A DNA stretch of 23,654 nucleotides, taken from assembly GCA_025934545.1 (NCBI GenBank), contig JAICXV010000001.1:1-23654 (forward strand). The letters are read 5' to 3'. Shown here piece by piece: positions 15,080 through 21,957 of the stretch. The notes beneath the pieces are model-generated. The model made no database searches. It worked only from the letters and a program-made list of their open reading frames with translations, and was not told the DNA's origin. Source of the DNA: Verrucomicrobiia bacterium. Its GTDB lineage: Bacteria; Verrucomicrobiota; Verrucomicrobiia; Limisphaerales; Palsa-1400. How positions within the stretch are numbered: position 1 is the stretch's first letter; each line of letters begins with the position of its first letter. The translations under genes and the position numbers were made by a program.

Positions 15080-15345
15080 TATTGGGCGGGAACAGGCTTG
15101 AGAGTCATCTCACCTTTGGAATTTTTTTCGATTTGCTGGATTTTCACTTCCGCGTCCGCGAGTTTGGCCTGGCACAATTGCGCCAGTCTGGTTCCCTCTT
15201 CGTAGCGGGCGAGCATCGTTTCCAAAGGCAATTCCTGCGACTCCATCGATTGCACGATGGACTCGAGTTTCTTCAACGCCTCCTCAAAGGCAAGGTTTTG
15301 TATGTCAGACGCTCCGACCACAGCCGGCGCCGTATTCTTTGACAT
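15079..15345 (-). CDS. xseB: Exodeoxyribonuclease VII small subunit
   Basis: This 88-residue protein is the small subunit of exonuclease VII, which with XseA digests single-stranded DNA to oligonucleotides. The family core is clear: LAFEEALKKLESIVQSMESQ, then ELPLETMLARYEEGTRLAQL and CQAKLADAEVKIQQIE, forming the two-helix hairpin. The N-terminal 17 residues and the short MTLKPVPAQ tail are variable. xseA is not in the window. The stop overlaps the dxs start as TAATG. An xseB-dxs pairing is common across bacteria (xseA-xseB-ispA-dxs in enterics), so the pair is conserved gene order. The ATG at 15345 has no evident ribosome-binding site. Confidence 0.95.
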   Translation of the reverse strand: MSKNTAPAVVGASDIQNLAFEEALKKLESIVQSMESQELPLETMLARYEEGTRLAQLCQAKLADAEVKIQQIEKNSKGEMTLKPVPAQ

Positions 15346-15520
15346 GCGGGGAACTTAGAGGAATTCAGCCCCGTCGTCTAGTGTCTTTGCAAGGCTCGGA
15401 AAGTATCTTTTGCAGGTGAAAACCCTGCTTCATTCCAGCCTCCACGAGCAATGCCCGACCCCACAAAACAAGGAAATGCCAGCATTGCGTTTGCAATCAC
15501 CCTGCGTAGCTTCCAACAAA

Positions 15521-15527
15521 GGGAGGA
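15521..15527 (+). promoter_or_regulatory. Strong ribosome-binding site for the ComEA-like gene
   Basis: GGGAGGA lies five bases before the ATG at 15533. It fixes the start there although the frame is open back to 15410. The resulting N-terminus is a good signal peptide, which supports the choice. Confidence 0.75.
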
Positions 15528-15532
15528 TTTAT

Positions 15533-16168
15533 ATGAGAATTAAGCGAATGTTTTTACAACTGATCATCGCGGGTCTGGTGTTGTCGGGTTTCACGTTTGC
15601 CACCGCCGCCGCCGAAAAAACAACAACGAGGACGAAATCCGCCGACAAGGCAACTGCGTCCCAAAAGATCGACATCAACTCGGCAAGTGAAGCTGAATTG
15701 GAAACGCTGCCGGGCGTAGGCAAAACGACAGCCAAAAAAATCATTTCCAACCGGCCCTATTCTTCCGTCTTGGATCTGAAGAAAGCAGGGCTGTCGACAA
15801 AAGCGATTCAAAAGGTTCAACCACTGGCGAGCGCGCGGCGCATTAACGAACCCGCTGGAGCTGCAGCGTCAAAAAGCCAAACCGAGCCCGCCGCTCGATC
15901 TACTTCTCGATCGCGTTCAGCAACTATCGAGTCATCAACGAGTTCATCTCAATTGGAGAAAACCGAACCGAGCTCTCCAACGCGAACAAGCTCGTCCGAA
16001 GATGCTGCCGCAGCGAAAAGCGGCAAAGTTTGGGTAAATACTGACTCCAAAGTTTATCATCGCCCGGGCGATCGTTGGTACGGCAAAACGAAAGAGGGCA
16101 AGTACATGACGGAAAAAGAAGCCGAAGCTGCGGGCTACCGCGAGTCCAAACAAGGGGGCGAGCAATAA
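15533..16168 (+). CDS. Secreted ComEA-like helix-hairpin-helix protein with C-terminal WYGKT module
   Basis: This is a 211-residue exported protein. The signal sequence is about residues 1-27 ([18 protein letters not shown]). A helix-hairpin-helix domain of the ComEA/DNA-binding type covers about 45-98: [20 protein letters not shown], then [10 protein letters not shown] and [17 protein letters not shown] long Ser/Thr/Ala/Glu-rich linker (about 105-160) leads to a compact C-terminal module, [19 protein letters not shown] with [20 protein letters not shown] have seen that module in other secreted bacterial proteins but cannot name it. ComEA proteins bind incoming double-stranded DNA in natural transformation; no other competence gene is visible here. 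Secretion plus HhH makes extracellular or periplasmic DNA binding likely, and uptake itself is inference. It is divergent from xseB-dxs, with 187 bases between the starts. Confidence 0.82.
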   Translation: MRIKRMFLQLIIAGLVLSGFTFATAAAEKTTTRTKSADKATASQKIDINSASEAELETLPGVGKTTAKKIISNRPYSSVLDLKKAGLSTKAIQKVQPLASARRINEPAGAAASKSQTEPAARSTSRSRSATIESSTSSSQLEKTEPSSPTRTSSSEDAAAAKSGKVWVNTDSKVYHRPGDRWYGKTKEGKYMTEKEAEAAGYRESKQGGEQ

Positions 16169-16169
16169 T

Positions 16170-16184
16170 CTGCTTTGCGAGCAG
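16170..16184. terminator. Weak hairpin in the convergent gap
   Basis: CTGCT (16170-16174) can pair with AGCAG (16180-16184) over a 5-base loop, within the 29-base gap between the convergent ComEA-like and lipoprotein genes. The location suits a bidirectional terminator, but the stem is short and no good T-run follows on either strand. Confidence 0.25.
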
Positions 16185-16197
16185 CGTCGTAAAGATA

Positions 16198-16620
16198 CTA
16201 CGGGCCGATGGTCACAGTCATCGTCCCCGTTGTGGGCGAGCCCGACTGCATACTTCGCTGCGGCAGGAAAAGCCGACCTTCCACTCTGTATTCTCCGGGG
16301 GGAAGGTGTACATCGTCGCTGCTGATGTGCAATGTGTCGCCCGGCAGAATACGGCCGATACGACCGCGACCGATTTCAAGATTTCGTCCGGGTATGCTAA
16401 GGGCGTATGCAACGTCTTCGGCCACAACAGGACTGCCATTTACAACGTCCATGATCGCGCGCCATTTTTCACCGGGCAACACATGCTGAGGTTTGACATG
16501 CATGGACGTAATCCGCACGTCGACTCGTTGTCCTGGCGACGCAACGGGCATCTCATGCGCACAACCAACAAACAATGAAAAAACTGAGCCAACGGCGAGA
16601 GTTTGAAAAAGCCGGTTCAT
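16198..16620 (-). CDS. Small lipoprotein with CARDB-like beta domain
   Basis: This 140-residue protein starts with a clear lipoprotein signal (LFQTLAVGSVFSLFVGC), where LFVGC is a reasonable lipobox. The mature part is beta-rich: RVDVRITSMHVKPQHVLPGE, VVNGSPVVAEDVAYAL and PPGEYRVEGRL are arranged like a CARDB or similar Ig-fold domain found in surface proteins. I assign no function. The ATG at 16620 is chosen because it opens the signal sequence; the frame extends to 16728 without a sensible start. It follows hpt by 52 bases in the same direction and may be the last gene of the lnt-aas run. It converges with the ComEA-like gene. As a lipoprotein it would itself be a substrate of the Lnt encoded upstream. 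Confidence 0.72.
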   Translation of the reverse strand: MNRLFQTLAVGSVFSLFVGCAHEMPVASPGQRVDVRITSMHVKPQHVLPGEKWRAIMDVVNGSPVVAEDVAYALSIPGRNLEIGRGRIGRILPGDTLHISSDDVHLPPGEYRVEGRLFLPQRSMQSGSPTTGTMTVTIGP

Positions 16621-16672
16621 GTGCGTTGCTAAAACGTAGGTTTGGCAACGTAGGTTGTCAAATAGCCGAAAG

Positions 16673-17242
16673 TTATTTGCGGGTCTTCTTTTTGGGCGTT
16701 GCGGTATGCTGCCGCAGCACACCGACATACGGCAAATTGCGATAGCGCTCGGCGTAATCCAATCCGTAGCCGACGACGAACTCGTTGGGAATTATGAATC
16801 CGACGTAATCCGGTGTAATGGGCTCCTCACGGCGACTGGGTTTGTCGAGCAGCACACAGATTTTCATCCGGCGCGGTTTTAATTTTTTAAGCTTCGCCTT
16901 GACACGTGTCAGCGTGCGGCCGGTATCAAGAATGTCGTCCACGAGAAGAATATCGCGCCCTTTCACATCGAGGCGCAGTTCTTTGGTAAAAACCAGTTGG
17001 CCGGATTCGGTGCCAGCCCCGTAACTGGATACACCAATGAAATCCAAACGGAGGGGCAACGACAAGTGACGGATCAAATCCGCTAGAAAAAGAACTGTGC
17101 CGTTGAGCAAGGCCACGATGACCATGTCTTTGCCGGCGTAATCCCTTTCAATTTGCCGCGCCAGTTGCGCGACGCGTCGGGCGATCTCCTTTTCGGAAAT
17201 GAGAACTTTGTCGATTTCTTTGCGCCATTGCGTTCGAGTCAT
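16673..17242 (-). CDS. hpt: Hypoxanthine phosphoribosyltransferase
   Basis: This 189-residue cytoplasmic enzyme salvages hypoxanthine (and usually guanine) with PRPP to make IMP or GMP. The PRPP-binding loop ILLVDDILDTGRTL (98-111) is canonical, the early ALLNGTVLFLADLIRHL helix is typical, and VGYGLDYAERYRNLPYVGVL is the usual C-terminal purine-contact stretch. A Lys/Arg-rich tail (TPKKKTRK) extends beyond the family norm. The ATG at 17242 gives the standard N-terminus (ISEKEIARRVAQLARQI). It lies 54 bases after the BPL-N-like gene and 52 before the lipoprotein on the same strand. Grouping may be operonic, but the gaps also allow separate promoters. In many bacteria hpt sits near tilS and ftsH; that is not the case here. 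Confidence 0.94.
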   Translation of the reverse strand: MTRTQWRKEIDKVLISEKEIARRVAQLARQIERDYAGKDMVIVALLNGTVLFLADLIRHLSLPLRLDFIGVSSYGAGTESGQLVFTKELRLDVKGRDILLVDDILDTGRTLTRVKAKLKKLKPRRMKICVLLDKPSRREEPITPDYVGFIIPNEFVVGYGLDYAERYRNLPYVGVLRQHTATPKKKTRK

Positions 17243-17254
17243 CGGCAGAAAACT

Positions 17255-17281
17255 GACCACGAAGACGCCAAGACGCAAAGG
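17255..17281. repeat. Short dispersed-repeat-like segment in the hpt leader
   Basis: The gap between the BPL-N-like gene and hpt contains ACCACGAAGACGCCAAGACG followed by CAAAGG. It has an approximate 9-base periodicity (GAAGACGCC, AAGACGCAA). I recall near-identical ACCACGAAGAC-type segments as dispersed intergenic elements in many Verrucomicrobiota, Planctomycetes and related genomes. Only one copy is in the window, so the repeat nature is from memory, not shown here. Confidence 0.4.
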
Positions 17282-17296
17282 AAAAATAACACGACC

Positions 17297-18058
17297 TCAG
17301 GAATCGCGAGGAGTGGTCATCCGTCGATCTTTGCCGGCAAGCCATTTAATCGCTGCCGGAATCATGCTCTCCGCGCCTTTGCTCTGTTCTGGATGTGGAC
17401 TAATCACAACGACACGACCTTTGCCACAGGAGCTCGTTACGATTGCCGGTGAATTGACCATCGCGCCGACGGGACTGCCATGCTCCGCTTTTTCTGTGCG
17501 ATAAACAGCGAGCGTTTTGAACTCAGGCAACAGGCCATTGCCGTGGGTGATGATGGGTCCGTTCTCGTACTTCAGTTCGAACGTATTGTTCGTCTGGCCG
17601 AGAAGTTTTTGGCCATCCGCAGTCAATTCGACACGGACAATGCCTTCACCACGCTGCCATTTGGGCGAGACAGTTTTCGCATCCAATACGCCGACGGCCC
17701 AATCGAACCCATTGCAAGCCAGATAGGCACCGGCACAAATGCCCATGTAACCGCCGCCGTTTTCCACGAATTGTTTTACGTTCGCGCGACCTTCTTTCCC
17801 AAGCGTCGTAGCTTGAAGACTCGCACTGCCACCGGTGAAAACGACAATGTCGAAATCTTTCAAAACACCGGTGCGAATTTGCTCACCAGAAACTTTCTGG
17901 ACAGTCATGTCTGTGCTTTTGCCGAGTTCAGTGCAGACGCAGGGAATTCCTTTTCCTGCGGCGCCGCTGTCTTGATACAGCGCCACACGAATTGGCCGGG
18001 CGTGTGCAGCGGCAACAAAGGCGCCAAGACTTACGGCAAGGATTACTCTGGAGATCAT
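17297..18058 (-). CDS. Secreted BPL-N/class I glutamine amidotransferase-like protein
   Basis: This 253-residue protein has a signal peptide (residues 1-20, VSLGAFVAAAHA) and one alpha/beta domain of the class I glutamine amidotransferase-like superfamily, closest in motif to the biotin-protein-ligase N-terminal (BPL-N) type. The nucleophile elbow is GGGYMGICAGAYLA with Cys108, the early FDIVVFTGGSASLQ strand-loop is typical, and a late His sits in VVISPHPEQS. The usual reaction partner domain (ligase or synthetase) is missing, so it may hydrolyse an amide or be a non-enzymatic binder. Its export is unusual for an amidotransferase. I chose ATG 18058, 38 bases after the aas stop; the TTG at 18100 would overlap aas and spoil the signal peptide. 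It lies between aas and hpt on the same strand. Confidence 0.8.
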   Translation of the reverse strand: MISRVILAVSLGAFVAAAHARPIRVALYQDSGAAGKGIPCVCTELGKSTDMTVQKVSGEQIRTGVLKDFDIVVFTGGSASLQATTLGKEGRANVKQFVENGGGYMGICAGAYLACNGFDWAVGVLDAKTVSPKWQRGEGIVRVELTADGQKLLGQTNNTFELKYENGPIITHGNGLLPEFKTLAVYRTEKAEHGSPVGAMVNSPAIVTSSCGKGRVVVISPHPEQSKGAESMIPAAIKWLAGKDRRMTTPRDS

Positions 18059-18096
18059 CCGTCGACAATACGTCTCGCTCACCAGCGAATCGAGGA

Positions 18097-20226
18097 TCAA
18101 ATCAACTTCTGCAATTCGCGATGATTGATTTTTCCGGTGCCAAGTTTAGGAATTTCGTGCACGACTTTGATTTCGCGCGGCACATAAAGGTTGCTCAAGC
18201 CTTTCGTTTTAATGGCTGCACGGATATCTTCCATCGTCAGCTTGGGCTCATTTGTAACAGCAATGAGGGCTTCGCCTCGATCCTCATCGTGTCGCGCCAA
18301 AACCGCAACCTGAAAACGCAAACCGAATTGTGGGAATGCGCTCGCCAACGCTTCCTCCGCAGCCGTCAGACTAACCATTTCACCGCTAATTTTTGCGAAG
18401 CGTTTCAGGCGACCGAGGATGAAAAGAAAACCATCGTCATCGAATTTCGCGATGTCGCCCGTATCGTACCAACCGCCCAGCGCTTTAAACTTTGCATCTG
18501 CATCGGGATTCAAATAACCGCGCATTATATTCGGTCCCTTGACCCACAACCGCCCGCCCTCAGTCACTCCTTCGACCGGTTCGAGCCGATATTCAATCGA
18601 TGGCAACAACCTGCCGGCGGACCCAAACCGCGAAGCCAACAGCGTGTTGGCACTGACGCATGGGCTACACTCGGTCGCTCCGTAACCTTCGAGAATCTGC
18701 GCGCCGAATTTGCGCGCCCAAACATTGGCCGTTGCTTCCTGCAACTTTTCTGCGCCCGCGAACAAATAGCGCAACGTGCGAAAATCAAATGCGTGTGCCT
18801 TGCGCGCGTAGCCGTTCAGGAATGTATTCGTGCCGAAAAAGACGGTGCAATCCAGTTCGTAAAATAAAGTTGGAATGACACGATAATGGAGCGGCGACGG
18901 ATATAAAAACGTGTAAGCGCCACGCACCAACGGCAGCAACAAACCGATTGTTAAACCAAAGCTGTGAAACAAGGGCAGCGCATTAAACAACCGGTCCGTC
19001 TCATCAATGTCGATGACCGCGAGCATCTGCCGTATGTTCGACAATAGATTGCGATGGCTCAGATCAACAGCCTTCGGCGGCCCTTCCGATCCACTGGTAA
19101 AAAGAATGACCGCAGACTCGTTTTCCCCTGCTCTTTCCCTTTGCAATGGCGACAACCATGGAAAATACGTATTCAGCAACGCAATAAAACGCTCCAACGA
19201 ATCAATCTTCGCACGGACATCTTCTAGATAAACGAACTCGATCCCAGCCGCGATCATCGGTTCTAGATTTAAGTGCGCCCGCTCCAGAAACGCACGGGAC
19301 GTAATGATTTGTTTCAGTCCGGCGATTTCCGCGCAGGCCAACATCGTTGTCATACCGGTCGAATAATTTAAAACCGCGGGCGTTTTTCCGACCGCCCACA
19401 GCGCCATCATCGTAAGTGGCATCGCGTTGGCGTTCGGCAACAGCACACCAATTCGTTGGCCGCTTGGATCAATTCGCCTGTTCAACTCCCGCGCCATCAC
19501 CTGCGTCCCCGCCGTCAATCGCCGATACGTCAGCTTTGCGTGCGATGGATCTTCGAGGGCGACGACGTCGGGGCTTTCCTGCGCCGTATCCAGAATTGAA
19601 CCAATTACCGTCTTTGGTGAACACTCCATTTCCACATCGAACTGCTGTCGCGTCATGGTGTCGCGCAACCAACGCGTCAGATTCAGTCGAGCTTGAGTGG
19701 TGCTCGCTGCTTCCACATTCGGCGGAGTAAGAAGGTCACTGAAGTGCACAGATACTCGCGCAAAAATCTTCTTCCTGTTCCGATTAGGAGAGAACGGCAA
19801 ACGCTGTGCGCCGCGCAAATAAGCCGTGATCACTTTCGCTTTAGTTTTGAAAAGCAAAAACCCGGTTCCATCAAACAACTTCATTAACGAACCTGTGCGG
19901 GATAACCGGCCTTCGGGAAACAGGACCAGTCTGCCGCCCGTTTGCAGAAATTCCGCCATTCGTTTGACCGCATACGGCGAATCCATGTCGACGGGAAAAG
20001 TGTACCGGTTGACCATGATGAATTTGTGGATGGGACTTACTTCAGCGGCCGTTCGCGAAGTTACAAAGCGCCAGTCATCATCCAAAAACACGCCGAGCAA
20101 CAACCAATCGAACCACGAAGTATGGTTGGCCAGCAACATCACCGGGCCTTTTGCTTTCAGGACTTCGGCGTTGAAAGTGCGCGCCCCGAAACACAGTCGC
20201 AGCAGCCACCGCAGCGCTGTCTTCAT
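18097..20226 (-). CDS. aas: Bifunctional 2-acyl-glycerophosphoethanolamine acyltransferase / acyl-ACP synthetase
   Basis: This 709-residue protein matches Aas, which reacylates lysophospholipid at the inner membrane with fatty acids it activates. The N-terminal PlsC-type domain (about 1-200) shows the HX4D motif NHTSWFD (His35, Asp40) and FPEGR (103-107). The rest is an AMP-binding acyl-adenylate domain: FTSGSEGPPKAV, GYGATECSPC, WYDTGDIAKFDDDGF, then GRLKRFAKISGE and the final catalytic Lys region LGTGKINHREL. There is no fused LplT transporter domain. The ATG at 20226 forms an ATGA overlap with the lnt stop, which both sets the start and implies coupled translation. The pairing makes sense because Lnt produces the lysophospholipid that Aas repairs. 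A plain acyl-CoA ligase fusion is the alternative, but the domain order fits Aas. Confidence 0.9.
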   Translation of the reverse strand: MKTALRWLLRLCFGARTFNAEVLKAKGPVMLLANHTSWFDWLLLGVFLDDDWRFVTSRTAAEVSPIHKFIMVNRYTFPVDMDSPYAVKRMAEFLQTGGRLVLFPEGRLSRTGSLMKLFDGTGFLLFKTKAKVITAYLRGAQRLPFSPNRNRKKIFARVSVHFSDLLTPPNVEAASTTQARLNLTRWLRDTMTRQQFDVEMECSPKTVIGSILDTAQESPDVVALEDPSHAKLTYRRLTAGTQVMARELNRRIDPSGQRIGVLLPNANAMPLTMMALWAVGKTPAVLNYSTGMTTMLACAEIAGLKQIITSRAFLERAHLNLEPMIAAGIEFVYLEDVRAKIDSLERFIALLNTYFPWLSPLQRERAGENESAVILFTSGSEGPPKAVDLSHRNLLSNIRQMLAVIDIDETDRLFNALPLFHSFGLTIGLLLPLVRGAYTFLYPSPLHYRVIPTLFYELDCTVFFGTNTFLNGYARKAHAFDFRTLRYLFAGAEKLQEATANVWARKFGAQILEGYGATECSPCVSANTLLASRFGSAGRLLPSIEYRLEPVEGVTEGGRLWVKGPNIMRGYLNPDADAKFKALGGWYDTGDIAKFDDDGFLFILGRLKRFAKISGEMVSLTAAEEALASAFPQFGLRFQVAVLARHDEDRGEALIAVTNEPKLTMEDIRAAIKTKGLSNLYVPREIKVVHEIPKLGTGKINHRELQKLI

Positions 20227-21632
20227 AATTTGGTGACCGGAACCTGCACGTGCGAAGTTGGGTTCGCGCGTGTCTTCGGAGTCAACAAGCATGCGACCGC
20301 GAGATAAATCATCACCAACCCGCTAATGCCGGCGCAAATCGGCGCGATCCAATGGTCGATTGGCAACCATCCTCGCGGACCGAAACCGATGTTTCCTATG
20401 AGCAAAGAGTCCTGCCCCGGAAAACCGGCCTGAACCACCACCGTCCCGTCACGACCGACGATCTGGGAAATGCCGGAGCTCGCTATTCGCACGACGACGA
20501 TTCCAAATTCGGCCGCACGCATCGGCCCAACTCGCGCGTGCAAATAATGTTCAGCCTCGCCCCATGCAATCGAGTCCATCGTCGGAAAAATCAGTGCCTG
20601 CGCTCCCTGGCAAATTAATTCGTCTGTAACACGCCGATAACTGCAATCGTAACAAACGCCGATGCCGATCTTGCCCCAGGGCGAGTTCCACACCTTCTGT
20701 TGGCGCGCCGGCAGGCCGTCATTAAAAAACTGCACTGGGACACATTTCGCCTGTTGAAAGACAACGTCGCCTTTCGGCCCAATCACATAAGCAGTGTCGT
20801 AGAATTTTCCGTCAGACAAATTTTCCGCGCCACCAATCACGAGATATTTTTGATGTTGCGCGCACCATTTTCTGACGAAGGATGGAATCGGCCCGTGGAA
20901 TGTATACTCGCTCAACAGAAAGATGTCAGCGTGCGGCGACGCCGCCAATGCCTTATCCAGTCCATGTGTGACATCTGGCGCACCGGGGAATTCCATTTGG
21001 ACACCTGCGACACGCACGAACGTTCCTTTGATGCGGTTGGACGGCTGAATCAATTGTGAAAGTGAAACAAACGCCAGCAATGCAAGACAGACCGTCATCG
21101 GCACAATGCGTCGCCATGAAAACGCCGCCGTCACCAGCAGCATTACGCAAAAACCAATCCCATAAACGCCAACGCCTCCGAAGTAAGGCAAAACTTTCGA
21201 CGTCGCGAAGGCGTAACCAACGCTCAACCAGCTGAATTTTAAAAAGTATAGCTCACTTCGAAAGTATTCGATTCCCGTCCACAAAAACGGAATAACCGCC
21301 CACGCCCAATAACCAAAACGCATTCGCGCGGCACGAGCTGAAACTAAAAAGATTGCCAGCCAGAACGAGAGGACCAGCCACAATGCAATCGCGGGCCACC
21401 CAAAAATTGTCCAGAAAAACGACAGGTGCGGCGCGTAGATAGCTAATCCGATCACGAGTCCGAAATAAACCGCCTGGCGGGTGCTTGCCAAGCCGCTTAG
21501 CGCAACCATGGACGCGAGAAAACCCAGTATAAAAAAACTCCAGCCGACGGCAAACGCGATGTGGAAACAGGCAACAGCAATCGCCGCGCAAATCATCGCG
21601 ACAGGCAAACTGACCGTTTTGTTCTCTCCCAT
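20223..21632 (-). CDS. lnt: Apolipoprotein N-acyltransferase
   Basis: This 469-residue inner-membrane enzyme adds the third acyl chain to the N-terminal Cys of lipoproteins, using phospholipid as donor. About six hydrophobic helices occupy residues 10-195. A nitrilase-like domain follows with Glu242 (FLLSEYTFHG), Lys296 (QQAKCVPVQF) and Cys327 (GIGVCYDCSYRR). A last membrane helix is at about 438-456 (ICAGISGLVMIYLAVACLL). In classic Lnt the Cys is followed by Tyr-Glu; here it is Tyr-Asp, and the usual PFGEY after the Lys is replaced by PVQFF, so this is a divergent member. It starts at the ATG at 21632 and ends in an ATGA overlap with aas. It is first in a same-strand run that ends at the small lipoprotein gene (16198). 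Confidence 0.86.
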   Translation of the reverse strand: MGENKTVSLPVAMICAAIAVACFHIAFAVGWSFFILGFLASMVALSGLASTRQAVYFGLVIGLAIYAPHLSFFWTIFGWPAIALWLVLSFWLAIFLVSARAARMRFGYWAWAVIPFLWTGIEYFRSELYFLKFSWLSVGYAFATSKVLPYFGGVGVYGIGFCVMLLVTAAFSWRRIVPMTVCLALLAFVSLSQLIQPSNRIKGTFVRVAGVQMEFPGAPDVTHGLDKALAASPHADIFLLSEYTFHGPIPSFVRKWCAQHQKYLVIGGAENLSDGKFYDTAYVIGPKGDVVFQQAKCVPVQFFNDGLPARQQKVWNSPWGKIGIGVCYDCSYRRVTDELICQGAQALIFPTMDSIAWGEAEHYLHARVGPMRAAEFGIVVVRIASSGISQIVGRDGTVVVQAGFPGQDSLLIGNIGFGPRGWLPIDHWIAPICAGISGLVMIYLAVACLLTPKTRANPTSHVQVPVTKL

Positions 21633-21759
21633 CTGTTTGCTATAGCCGAACCGTATCGAATTCCAAGCTTAGTTTTCCGTACCATTTATCCTCGAAACAA
21701 AGCGGCCACTCTCGACGCCGCACTTGCCAAACCCACTCCGATTAACTCCACTGTCTTCA

Positions 21760-21957
21760 ATGACGATCGACCAAATTGCCGAAGTCCTCAAAGCCTTCGG
21801 GTGTCCTGCCGAAAAAACGACGGAGATGGCTAAGCAATTGGATAAACGCGCGCATCAATTGTCGGAAGTAAAAGGTCGAACCTACGAAGAAGCCCTTGCG
21901 CATCTTCTTAATTTAATGCGCCAGGGCGCTCAGGGAAGCCCGCCCAACCAATTATAA
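21760..21957 (+). CDS. Small unknown helical protein
   Basis: This 65-residue protein is unrecognised. It is predicted helical and charged: MTIDQIAEVLKAFGCP, then KTTEMAKQLDKRAHQLSEVK and YEEALAHLLNLMRQG. There is no signal peptide or membrane segment. The first part loosely resembles a UBA-like or short helical bundle, but I do not assert it. The ATG at 21760 is chosen over the TTG at 21724, which only adds a poor leader. It is divergent from lnt (127 bases between starts), and its 3' end overlaps the stop of the next convergent gene by six bases. Codon use and the sensible protein composition support a real gene. Confidence 0.6.
   Translation: MTIDQIAEVLKAFGCPAEKTTEMAKQLDKRAHQLSEVKGRTYEEALAHLLNLMRQGAQGSPPNQL

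Noticed and set aside
15369..15440. Stretch beginning GCCCCGTCGTCTAGTGTC that resembles the 5' part of a tRNA-Glu gene
   Set aside because: No matching acceptor 3' strand, anticodon arm or TTCGAAT-type T-loop follows, so no cloverleaf can be drawn.
18059..18100. TTG start at 18100 extending the BPL-N-like protein
   Set aside because: It would overlap the aas stop and place 14 residues before a good signal peptide; ATG 18058 is better.
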